From Cerrena zonata (Eukaryota; Basidiomycota; Agaricomycetes; Polyporales; Cerrenaceae), in the NCBI GenBank assembly GCA_038087015.1, contig JASBNA010000058.1, positions 208,515 to 272,514 on the forward strand: a DNA stretch of 64,000 bases, given 5' to 3'. Each line of letters begins with the position of its first letter. The first letter of the stretch is position 1. Positions 52,241-61,773 of this stretch are shown piece by piece. The notes under the pieces were generated by a model. The model did no database searches, was not told where the DNA came from, and saw nothing but the letters and a program-made list of their open reading frames with translations. A program made the translations under genes and the position numbers.

Positions 52241-55183
52241 CTAATTCATATTAATATTAGCGAGTAAGCTAGTCAATTGAATTTTGAAGGAAGATTCAAA
52301 TTTATCTAGTTCACTAGTACCCAATTCATTCATTGATTTATCGATTGATGCTAGTTTTTTATATAATTCTTGTTTTTCTTTATTGTTAACGTCTTTTTCT
52401 TTTAATGAATCTTGGTGTTTTTGTAATAGATTAAACTCTTCTAATTCTCTTGTATCAATACCAAATTCTTTCCCGTCAGTATTACGGAAAATATCATTAT
52501 TAACATCATCCCATTTGGAATCAATGATTTGTTGATGATCTTCTTCTTCACCAGCTGCTTGTTGTTGTAGATAATCTTTTAACAATTTTCTTTTGGCTAA
52601 GATATTCTCAATTCTATTATTTAATTGATTCCAAAATAGATTAATATCTAATTCATTTTGACTTGATAATTGGGTTAAGTTTAATTTAACACTTGCTTCA
52701 TTAACGTACTTCATTCGAAGTAATTTTAAGAAATTTTCAATCCATTTGATTAATTTTATGAATAGTTTTTGATCGTCTTTATTATATAAATCATTTATGA
52801 ATCTCCATAAAACAATTTGATGTTTATCAAGAATTTTTTTGAACTTATTGAATATTTCAATCGAACTCATATAAAAAACTTCTCCGTTATTTAATTTTCC
52901 TAATTCTTTCATTAAATCATCCATGAATTTTTCAAAATCTTTGAAAACTAAATGAATATCACATTTTTTGAAAATTTTCATTAATGGTTGATAAAATATC
53001 GTTAAAAATTTCTTAATTAATTGAGTTAATTCTGGTTCTTGCCATAATTGTTTCATAATATCTTTATCTCTTCGGCGAATCAATAGTTGCCAATACTGTT
53101 TCAATGTTAAATATAACTCACTATTACTGGTTTCTTGGGTTCCATCAAGGGACTCATAAGATTTATAACTTTTCAATATTTCTTGATATTTCTCATCTTG
53201 ATCTGATATTACAAATCCACCACATTTGGCCGTTTTCAAAATTGACAATAATAAGTCTTCATTACCGTCCATGGCTTCAGTTTTGATCTCGTCAATAACT
53301 TCAATGTTTTCAAGTGCAACGTATTTATCAATTTTATTGATGAACTTGTTATACTTCCCATCTTTTAAAACTTCTCCTTCTAATAATTGTTTGATCTCTT
53401 TTTCATAATCTCCTAAATCTTCATCCAATAACATTACAAACATCATTGATAATAGATTCTTAGCTCCAGTCTTTTTCGATGCAGTTTTCAATTCATCATT
53501 TTCTTTACTACTACTACCAGGCCAGGATGGTAACAGGAAACTTGGGAAATTTACTAATAATAAATCAACCACCCTTGAGACAACCTTGACTGGATTAGTA
53601 AATTTTAATATCCCATAAATTATATTATATGGAAATAGTCTATGAAATTTTTGACATTTTATTAACCATTCACTTGAGTTATCTTGTCCTAAAAATACTT
53701 GATATAATGTGGCAGCAACCTCTAATTTACACCACTCTAAAAATGTTTTCAATAATGGCGATAATTCATCTATTGATTTACTCTCGCTTAATTCTTTAAA
53801 TATTTCACTTAATGATTCAGGATTACTTATTAACTGTTCCTTAAATTGATCAAAATCTTGCGATAATTCATAAACTATTTTAGCAGTTTGCTGTTGAAAT
53901 TCCCTTTGAGTAACAATTATGGATTTTTCGTGTTCTAATCTTTCTTCACGGTCTATTGATTCATCAATTGATAATTTTTCAAAAGCTGATTCATAGATAA
54001 AATGAGTGAAAATTTCACTTTGTACAATCTCAACATGTTTAACTAACTTAGACAAATATCCACGGAGAGCCAATCTTAGCTTTTCTCGATATAATTTAAT
54101 TTTGATATTTCCTGGTTTAGGATCTTCATCAACCAACACAGTATCGGCTTCCAGAGATTTACTGTCACTTTGACTTAAAATAGTTGAATCCAGTTCTTCC
54201 ATACTAACACCATCATCGTGTTTTAATTTGGATGGTAATGCTGGTATATCAGTAGCCATTAATCCAGGATATTTTTTTTTTAATTTCGATTCTAGTAATT
54301 TGAAATCATGGTATGGTCTTGAAACAAAGTGTGATCTATATTCGTATGCCCCATTGTCATTCTTCAGTCTTTTGGTGACTTGAATAATGAATTCATAGTT
54401 ATGCTTTGGCTTGTTATTCAGTGTAGCTGACAGAATTATAGGAATATGTTTGAATACATTCCAAGAACTTGATCGTTCCATGGTTTGTCCACTAGTTACA
54501 CTAGAATTTGAAGGTTTTCTTTCAATATTCAACCAATCGCCAACCCTCTTAACCGCAATTATATTTAAACTCAAATCATTCACGTATTTGAATTTCTTAA
54601 AGTCATCCAATTCAACATTAGTTTGAAAATCATCGGGCTTAGCGGCTGCACCTTTTTGCAACTTATCTAATTTACCAGTATCAGAAGGTTTTAAGTGATC
54701 TTCACGCAAATAATTCAAATCCTTCTCACTTATCAACATTGAATTGTAAAATAATAATAGTCCATGTAGTAACTTAGTATTGACTTGTTTTCTTTTAGTG
54801 ATTTCGTCCTTACGTTCTAAAGAATCACTCACATTTTTTGTATTGAAGCTTTCAACAAATGGCTGCACAGTGTCTCTCCAAAATTCCAATTGGTCTTTCT
54901 CCGGATTGTTGGTGATAAAAGGGAAAGATTGAATGAAATTACTGAAAAAGTACTTCAATAAAGGTAATGTTTCCTCTCCTTGGCTTTTTGGCTTTTCATC
55001 TCCAAGTTTCTCCTCTTTTGATGACTTGAATGGAAACCCCAAATATTCAAGACAGTTTGGCTTGGATAAATAATGAAGCTCGTGGCTTAATTGCGTCTCC
55101 AATAGATATTTCTTCAAAAAATGATCTTGAGTCGGTGTCAATTCACTAAGGAATTCAGCATCTCTAGTTAAATTAGTTGTCAT
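52241..55183 (-). CDS. LEC1: PX-domain protein, Lec1 (YPR097W) homologue
   Basis: Lec1 is a yeast lipid-binding PX protein linked to ER-mitochondria contact and lipid distribution. The 980-aa intact frame has an N-terminal PX-associated (PXB) domain (residues about 1-170, beginning with LTPTQDHFLKKYLLETQL). The PX domain (about 250-400) includes YEFIIQVTKRLKN, RSHFVSRPYHDFKLLESKLK and LPSKLKHDDG. A long helical C-terminal region of the DUF3818 type follows, with QPLMKIFKKCDIHLVFKDFE. It starts at ATG 55183-55181. The order PXB-PX-DUF3818 and size fit this family. The divergent neighbour is NOG2. Confidence 0.78.
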   Translation of the reverse strand: MTTNLTRDAEFLSELTPTQDHFLKKYLLETQLSHELHYLSKPNCLEYLGFPFKSSKEEKLGDEKPKSQGEETLPLLKYFFSNFIQSFPFITNNPEKDQLEFWRDTVQPFVESFNTKNVSDSLERKDEITKRKQVNTKLLHGLLLFYNSMLISEKDLNYLREDHLKPSDTGKLDKLQKGAAAKPDDFQTNVELDDFKKFKYVNDLSLNIIAVKRVGDWLNIERKPSNSSVTSGQTMERSSSWNVFKHIPIILSATLNNKPKHNYEFIIQVTKRLKNDNGAYEYRSHFVSRPYHDFKLLESKLKKKYPGLMATDIPALPSKLKHDDGVSMEELDSTILSQSDSKSLEADTVLVDEDPKPGNIKIKLYREKLRLALRGYLSKLVKHVEIVQSEIFTHFIYESAFEKLSIDESIDREERLEHEKSIIVTQREFQQQTAKIVYELSQDFDQFKEQLISNPESLSEIFKELSESKSIDELSPLLKTFLEWCKLEVAATLYQVFLGQDNSSEWLIKCQKFHRLFPYNIIYGILKFTNPVKVVSRVVDLLLVNFPSFLLPSWPGSSSKENDELKTASKKTGAKNLLSMMFVMLLDEDLGDYEKEIKQLLEGEVLKDGKYNKFINKIDKYVALENIEVIDEIKTEAMDGNEDLLLSILKTAKCGGFVISDQDEKYQEILKSYKSYESLDGTQETSNSELYLTLKQYWQLLIRRRDKDIMKQLWQEPELTQLIKKFLTIFYQPLMKIFKKCDIHLVFKDFEKFMDDLMKELGKLNNGEVFYMSSIEIFNKFKKILDKHQIVLWRFINDLYNKDDQKLFIKLIKWIENFLKLLRMKYVNEASVKLNLTQLSSQNELDINLFWNQLNNRIENILAKRKLLKDYLQQQAAGEEEDHQQIIDSKWDDVNNDIFRNTDGKEFGIDTRELEEFNLLQKHQDSLKEKDVNNKEKQELYKKLASIDKSMNELGTSELDKFESSFKIQLTSLLANINMN

Positions 55184-55561
55184 TCCTACTTAGACCCCCG
55201 GGTTCTTCAAGTGTCGCTTATAGCCAATGGGTATCTTACCTTATTTAAGTCAATACAACTCGTATAGACCCTTTATCTGATGGCCTGCTTAGATCAACCC
55301 TTGCCTGTTGATTATCTCTAAGCAATTGTAACTGACCTTGATATCAGAAACCCAAACTGCAAAGTGAAATCATTTACAGGTTGTATGTATCACGTGATAC
55401 ACGAGCTAAAATTTTTTTTATTTTTTTTTTTTTTTTAAGCTGATGCGATGGGATGCCCTTACAATTTTTTTTCTCCCTTCTTACTAGATTTTTCAGATTT
55501 GAAAAAACTTGTCCAAGAAGCTTTTCCTTCCAGTTTACTTAGGAAATCATATAGAATAACA
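55184..55561. promoter_or_regulatory. divergent LEC1/NOG2 promoter with 16-bp E-box palindrome
   Basis: The gap contains the perfect palindrome TGTATCACGTGATACA (55386-55401) with a central CACGTG (Cbf1/bHLH core). A T run (about 55410-55436) and GCGATGGG (55446-55453) follow; the latter differs by one base from the PAC element GCGATGAG of ribosome-biogenesis genes, which suits NOG2. Confidence 0.6.
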
Positions 55562-57719
55562 ATGGGTACTCAAAAGAAAGAAAAGCAAAGAAGAGTGAGG
55601 CAGAATGATACCAGAGATGGTAATCTTCGAGTAAAGGGAGAGAATTTCTACAGAGATGCTAAGAAGGTGAAACATTTACAGATGTACAAGACCGGTAGAG
55701 CGGTCAGAAATGCTAAGGGGGAGATTATTAAGGAAGCTGATTTACAAAGTACTGATGCTCCTACTGCTAGAGTTGATCCAAACAGAAAATGGTTTGGTAA
55801 CACCAGGGTGATTGGCCAAGATGCATTAACTCATTTCAGAGAAGCAATGGGAGATAAAAAACATAATTCCTACCAAGTTTTATTAAGAAGAAATAAATTA
55901 CCCATGTCCTTGTTGGATGAGAAGGACCAAACTGACTCTCCAACTGCTAAGATATTAGAAACCGAATCTTATGAACATGCTTTTGGTCCAAAACAACAAC
56001 GTAAGAAACCAAGAAACGTTAATGCCTCTTCATTGGAAGAATTGGCCCAAATAACGGATCAGGATTCTCAAAAATATGATGAAAAACAAGAGTTGGATTC
56101 TACCTTGGGATTAATGGGTGGTTCTTTCTTGGATAATGATGATTTTACTCAAGCTGCAAAAGAAGCTATTTTCCATAAAGGTCAATCCAAACGTATTTGG
56201 AATGAATTATATAAAGTCATTGATTCCTCCGATGTCGTTATTCATGTGCTTGATGCCAGAGATCCTGAAGGAACTAGGTGTGCATCTGTTGAAAAATATA
56301 TTAGGGAAGAATGTCCTCATAAACATTTAATCTACGTATTAAACAAATGTGATTTAATCCCAACTTGGGTAGCCGTATGTATTAAACTTTTTACTGACTT
56401 TATTCTTTATTTTAGGATGTCTTTCTGATTTGTTACTTTCTACTTTTTTTTTTTTTTTTTGCTTTTATTTTGTTTCACTTCTCTTAACACCAAAGCCTTT
56501 TGTCAGGGTGATACTCGTTGATCTACTAAGATCGACACTTACCTAAAATGTTGCCTGTTACGTCTTTGGAAGAATAATGCTATCCGCCCGTGTTCCTGGT
56601 CACTCGTTTTGAGAATCAGTTTTCTTTTCGTTTTGAATTGAAATTTGTTCACATCTTTATCAGCGTTTTGTTGATATACTTTAGGTTAGCCACGGAGTCT
56701 TATTGAGTTGAAACTTTTCTTTATCTTATGATAAACCAATGAAATGTTTCGTAGTATAGAAGCCGACATCTATCTTGCTATAAAAAGTTTTTCTCTTCTT
56801 TCATTATATTGAGCTTTATTTCCTTTCAAAGACATCCTGATTTTGAATAATGTTGCATTTTCAAAAAAAAATTCACTTACTAACATTTTTATAGGCTGCT
56901 TGGGTTAAACACTTATCTAAATCATATCCAACTTTAGCATTCCATGCCTCTATCACAAATTCTTTTGGTAAAGGTTCTTTAATCCAATTGTTACGTCAAT
57001 TTTCATCATTGCATTCAGACCGTAAACAAATATCGGTTGGTTTTATTGGTTATCCAAATACTGGTAAATCTTCAATCATTAATACTTTACGTCGTAAGAA
57101 GGTTTGTACTGTTGCTCCAATTCCAGGTGAAACCAAGGTTTGGCAATATATTACCTTGATGAAGAAAATTTTCTTAATTGATTGTCCAGGTATTGTACCT
57201 CCAAGTTCAAAAGATTCTGAATCCGATATTCTTTTCAGAGGTGTTGTTAGAGTTGAGCATGTTTCCAACCCTGAACAATACATTGCCGATATGTTGACAA
57301 AATGTGAACGTAAACATTTGGAAAGAACTTACGAAGTTAAAGGCTGGAGTAAATTCGAGGAAGACCCTGAATTATTAGAAAAAGCCAGTCTTGAGTTCAT
57401 TGAATTAATTGCTAGAAGACAAGGTAGATTATTGAAAGGGGGAGAACCAGATGAATCCGGGGTGTCTAAACAGATTTTAAACGATTTTAACAGAGGTAAA
57501 ATCCCTTGGTTTACTGCTCCTCCAAAAGATGAAGAAGAAAGAACTGGTGAAGATAAGAAGGCCGGTTATAAAAGAAAGAGAGCTGAAAAAGCTGAACGTG
57601 AAATTGCTAAGAAGCAAAAAATCGAAGATAAAATAAATGCTGAATATGCTAAAGAGGAAGAGGAAATCAATGGTCAAGTTGATGAAAATGAAAAGGAAGA
57701 TAAACAAGATAAAAATTAA
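55562..57719 (+). CDS. NOG2: nucleolar GTPase Nog2 (60S assembly), one intron
   Basis: Nog2 is a circularly permuted GTPase acting in late nuclear pre-60S maturation. Exon 1 is 55562-56374 and exon 2 is 56895-57719, joined in phase 0 ([12 protein letters not shown]), giving 545 aa. The 520-nt intron has donor GTATGT, branch point TACTAAC (56878-56884) and acceptor ATAG. The permuted G motifs run NKCDLIP (G4), [14 protein letters not shown] (G1), then DCPGIVPP (G3). The conserved [22 protein letters not shown] block appears as [20 protein letters not shown]. The Lys/Glu-rich C-terminus carries nuclear-localisation-type patches. Start ATG 55562 ([16 protein letters not shown]) follows a T-rich leader; in-frame codons before it are not supported. 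The intron is a known snoRNA host in S. cerevisiae. Confidence 0.95.
56498..56771 (+). ncRNA. candidate H/ACA snoRNA snR191 in the NOG2 intron
   Basis: In S. cerevisiae the NOG2 intron encodes snR191, an H/ACA guide for 25S rRNA pseudouridines. Here the intron is 520 nt, far longer than the 51-60 nt introns of the SMX2 gene, and its interior is less AT-rich than its ends. An ACA triplet at 56766-56768, three bases before 56771, and an AGAATA H-box-like motif near 56569 would bound a molecule of about 270 nt, similar to snR191. Exact ends, hairpins and guide pairing were not verified. Confidence 0.45.
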
Positions 57720-58113
57720 GGTTTTTAATTACTTTATTTCTGTATATTAGGGTATTTATTTTTAATAGTTTTATTCAGTTCGTATCAATGCTTTATATTC
57801 TTGTCATTTTATTCAACATTAGAACATGTAGTCTTGTAATATGAATACATATACATTAAAGTAATATTAACTAGAGAAAAAGATGTATGAATATAAAGAA
57901 GAGATGATTTAACAACGAAAAATATAGAAAAAAGTAATAAAAATAGGAAGAAAAAAACCAGACTTAACGACAACCAAACAAAAATGAAGGAGTGAACTTC
58001 GAAACTTAAATAACAGATCAATAAATATGTTTATATAATATACGAAATTAATAATGATAAAGAAATAATAAAGAAAAACAAAACAAAAATTTGAACATTT
58101 CAAGTCATATCGA
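57720..58113. other. NOG2 and POP2 convergent 3' flanks
   Basis: 394 bp of AT-rich 3' flanking sequence; no gene or structured element seen. Confidence 0.55.
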
Positions 58114-59624
58114 TTAAATTGGTCTACCAAAATGAACAACACCACTTTTTGAAATGGTGGCACTTGGAGTTACAGGGGTTTGAACTGAAACTCCTCCATT
58201 AGCGAAGGGTTGTTGAACAATTGGAGGTTGAGGTTGACCTTCGGATTCACCATAAGCATTTCCAAGTCCCCAAAGAACCCCTTTGTATTTACTAAGGGAT
58301 TGTGAGTCATAACCAATTTGTCTGAAAAGGTCTTTGAAACACTCCATTGATAAGTATGCATGTAGGGTAGAAGTCATTTGTTGATGTTGATGACCTGGTA
58401 ATTGATTTCCTGAAGAATAACTAAAATATTGACGAATGGCAGGTGAAATTGGTAATAAGTGCAATTCTTCTGCTAAATATTCAATAGAAGGTTTGTTATT
58501 ACCACGAGTAAGATCACCATTAGCATCAAGCCCACCGGCAGTACCTGCAAGACCATTTGCACCTTTGGAGCCTAATATTTGAACACCAATATGTTTCAAA
58601 TCATAAAAGTTAGGAAAGTACTTGGAGCACCACCAGTAAAAATCTTTTTCATCAAGAGGAAGATTGTCATTAATTAATAAACTGATTAAGAATCCCAAAT
58701 CATAACCGGAGTGATAACTGATCCAATTAATGGAGGCATCGAGTAATAAACCGGATTCGATGATTAACTCAGAAAAATTAAAATGTGGAATACCTTGAGT
58801 CATGTGCATTTGCAAATTAACTTGGGATGATTGTGATAACATAGATAAATGTTCTTCGTTATACATTTCTTTGGTTAAATCATATAAAAAATTGAATTGC
58901 CATATTATAGAGTTACTGATTTCATTTTGTTTAACTTTGGTAACACATAATGATAATTGAATCAAGTTTAACAAATCTGAATTTGATCTCAATGTTTGGA
59001 AATGATAATCTGACGAAGATTTAAAAGTACCTACGGGTCTAGCAACAATCCCCGGTATTTCTTGATGAATTGCAATATAAATCGGTAGACTTTATATCGT
59101 TCACAAAAGTACGTAAATTGTGGAATTCATGTTCTAAATTATGGGCCCAAACTTCTTTGATTATGGAATCTGTTGCTGTTGAGGGACTTGATGAGCATGA
59201 ACTTGGGCTTGGACATGGGCTTGTGCAGCCTGCGCTTGGGCCTGTGCTTGTGCTTGGGCTTGGGCTTGTGCTTGTGCCTGTGCTTGTGCCTGTGCTTGTG
59301 CCTGAGCAGCCTGAGCCTGAGCCTGAGCTTGAGCTTGATGTTGTTGTTGAAGTTGTTGCTGGAGAGGATGGGCATGTTGCTGAGGTTGTTGCTGAGGTTG
59401 TTGCTGAGGTTGTTGTTGCTGTTGTTGTTGCTGTTGTTGTTGCAATTGTAATTGCAAAAGAGGGTTTACACTCTGATTGAAGTTAAGATTGGAGATTCCA
59501 TTACCAGGAGTTGGTACTCCAACTGGACCGGTTTGATTTGAAGGAGCATTACCATTGAGAGCGGCTAGCAAAGGATTTGTGGCCGCACGAGGAGTCCCTA
59601 TTTGTTGTTGTTGTTGTTGCTGCT

Positions 59625-59656
<32 letters not shown>

Positions 59657-59844
59657 TGTTGTTGTTGTTGTTGCTGGATGTGTTGGTTAAGCAATTGCTG
59701 TCTTTGTTGTTGTAATTGATGTTGTTGCAATTGCAATTGTGAAATCTGCGGTGATTGTCCATTAGCATTAATATTTTGAGACTGGGGTTGTTGCTGTAAC
59801 TGGTGCAGTTGTTGCAAGTACTGAATATGGGGGTTGAAATTCAT
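58114..59844 (-). CDS. POP2: CCR4-NOT deadenylase subunit Pop2 (Caf1), frame broken twice as sequenced
   Basis: Pop2 links Ccr4 to Not1 in mRNA deadenylation. From ATG 59844 (MNFNPHIQYLQQLHQLQQ) an about 190-residue Q-rich N-terminus includes two long Q runs and Gln-Ala repeats. The RNase D-like domain begins IIKEVWAHNLEHEFHNLR. It continues PGIVARPVGTFKSSSDYHF, IIWQFNF, ISYHSGYDLGFLI, DFYWWCSKYFPNFYDL and ends near 58250. Linking these requires a minus-one-type shift within the repeat region (about 59185-59340) and a plus-one shift at about 59081-59095; they cancel, so the span is 1731 nt (576 aa). The first catalytic position of the DEDD family reads IAIHQEIPG (His for Asp), and the third Asp region reads QQMTSTL, so activity may be lost, as in the divergent S. 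cerevisiae Pop2. Confidence 0.88.
59185..59700. repeat. CAA/CAG and CAAGCN repeats in POP2
   Basis: On the minus strand this region holds runs of Gln codons (about 59600-59675 and 59385-59450) and an alternating Gln-Ala tract (about 59205-59340). These low-complexity repeats are prone to replication slippage and to read-assembly error, and one of the POP2 frame breaks lies inside or next to them. Confidence 0.85.
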
Positions 59845-60241
59845 GATAGCCCTTGTTTCAACCAGTACTGGATCCTGATGTTATTACTTCTTCGAAACTC
59901 GAATGGAATCTTTTTAATTTGTCCTTACTTATAAAAGGAACACTTCTTGCAAAACCCTGTCAATAAGTAGCAACTTCAATGATACAGTGAAAACAAAGAT
60001 CCTGAATGAGAATAAAACAATATTTAAGATCTGGTTTGATGGTTCAAGACTTCTAATGGGTTTTCTCTTTACTGCTCAAAGAAAAGCTCAAAACTTAGAA
60101 AGAAAAAAAAAAAAAAAAACTCAACGAGCAAAATTGCATTTACACTACTCTTTCTTATTACTGCAATATTAAACTAAAACTATTTGGTATAAAAGAAAGA
60201 TATATATATGATGATAGATCAATGGGAAGTGTAGAGGGGAA
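59845..60241. promoter_or_regulatory. POP2 promoter and CDC50 3' flank
   Basis: 397 bp, AT-rich, with an A run at about 60102-60118. No ORF or RNA gene is supported. Confidence 0.5.
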
Positions 60242-61495
60242 TCATAATTGATCTCTGAAAGTACTTATAGGGTCATTTGCTTGCCTAGGTCCATCACGGA
60301 AACCAGAATCAACAGCAGAACCCTGTAAATAATTATGATCACCGATTCTTCTTGGTTTTATCAAGTGCTGTAATAAGAAGGCAACACCCAAGACCAAAGA
60401 CACAATGGCTACAATGATGTAGATGACACCCAAACTGAGATTACGGCCTCCAAAGACCGAATTAGTGGTGATAACCAAAGTTTTAGTGCCACCAAAGATG
60501 GAAACAGGGTAATTCATCCCTATTGATATTTCATAAGTTCCTGAGGACATTGTTGAAGTAGTATTTTTACCATAAAGCTTGTAGAAGGTAGGCAAACCAG
60601 CAGTTCTCATCCAATTTTGTAAATGTTCCCACTTATGTAAATCTGGAAGATTTGAATCATTATAACCATCCGGAAACATTTTATACCAATTAGGAGGAGG
60701 AACAATATCACTTGCTTTATAGTTTGTCTTTTTATATTTGTGTTTGAGGTCAGACCCCCAAGAAATGCCCTTTTCGGATAATTCGTAGGTTTCATTATTA
60801 CTACCAGATTTGGCATTTAAAAGAACGGGACTTTCAAAAGTATCATTGAAAAAAGAATTAGCAATTAATCCACAAGGGTAAATGATTTTATCATCGCGTT
60901 CTTTCACCGGAGAACAATCATTTTCCAAATCAGCTTTAGTCACTGCAATACCCTTTAATTGTTCTAAATCATAAGAAGAAACATATTTACGATGATTTTG
61001 GAAAAAATTATTAAGTTTATAATATAAATAAATTGGCGGTTTTAAATCAACTGGTAAGGTGAATTGAATTTGACAAGTTTGTTTTAAATCATCAAAATCA
61101 TCCGTACCATTCACAACTCTCCATTTATAATCTGGATTAGTGTTTTTATTTTTAAAATGGAAACTAGTATATTTCGATGGGATTGACTCGTAATTTTTAG
61201 ATTTTAATGATCCACATTTGGAATAATCAATTTGTAACGTTTGAACATTATAAGTACTATGTATTATAGCAATACCTAATGGAGCAAATATACATGCTAA
61301 TATGAAAAAAAGCGGAATCACCGTCTTAGGAGTCAAAATTGGTTGCCATGCCTTCAATCTTTGTTGTCTGAAAGCAGTATTTGGAGGTTTCCTCGATTTA
61401 GTTCTGTTCGATGCTGTATTACCATTCCCACTAACCATATCATCGGATTCATCATCGTCCAAAGCGTGATTCTTTCTTTTCCGTAAAAAACTCAT
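60242..61495 (-). CDS. CDC50: P4-ATPase (flippase) beta subunit of the Cdc50/Lem3 family
   Basis: Cdc50 pairs with the P4-ATPase Drs2 for export and phospholipid flipping in late Golgi/endosomes. The 417-aa intact frame has a cytosolic N-terminus with KPPNTAFRQQRLKAWQPIL, matching Cdc50 rather than Lem3 as I recall them. The first transmembrane segment is TPKTVIPLFFILACIFAPLG, and a large ectodomain carries family blocks YYKLNNFFQNHRKYVSSYD, IIYPCGLIANSFFNDTF and VPPPNWYKMFPDGY. The second transmembrane segment is near LGVIYIIVAIVSLVLGVAFL. Several N-glycosylation sequons (for example NDTF, NETY, NTTS) are in the ectodomain. An AACCCGTACACA-type site lies upstream (61679-61690, minus strand). 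Confidence 0.9.
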   Translation of the reverse strand: MSFLRKRKNHALDDDESDDMVSGNGNTASNRTKSRKPPNTAFRQQRLKAWQPILTPKTVIPLFFILACIFAPLGIAIIHSTYNVQTLQIDYSKCGSLKSKNYESIPSKYTSFHFKNKNTNPDYKWRVVNGTDDFDDLKQTCQIQFTLPVDLKPPIYLYYKLNNFFQNHRKYVSSYDLEQLKGIAVTKADLENDCSPVKERDDKIIYPCGLIANSFFNDTFESPVLLNAKSGSNNETYELSEKGISWGSDLKHKYKKTNYKASDIVPPPNWYKMFPDGYNDSNLPDLHKWEHLQNWMRTAGLPTFYKLYGKNTTSTMSSGTYEISIGMNYPVSIFGGTKTLVITTNSVFGGRNLSLGVIYIIVAIVSLVLGVAFLLQHLIKPRRIGDHNYLQGSAVDSGFRDGPRQANDPISTFRDQL

Positions 61496-61773
61496 GCCTT
61501 CTTGTGCTATAGTTATTACTTCTTCTTAGTGTTCAATTCTAACTGTCTTCTCTTAGGAATAATCACCTTCTCTAGTTCCTTCGAATCGATTAACTTTCCA
61601 TACCTTCATTAAGTAAATAAAAATGATATCGCTCAGCCTAACACTTTTTGAAAAAATGTCGTGTCAAGTAAAGGACTGTGTGTACGGGTTTGTTTGTGAT
61701 TGCGGGCTACAGAGACAGGCACTGAATATCAATGATTCAACTAAATATATAAAGAGGATATGCAAAAAGGAAG

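Noticed and set aside
59139..59480. Frames in other registers of the POP2 repeat region
   Set aside because: They are out-of-register translations of CAA/GCN repeats, not genes.
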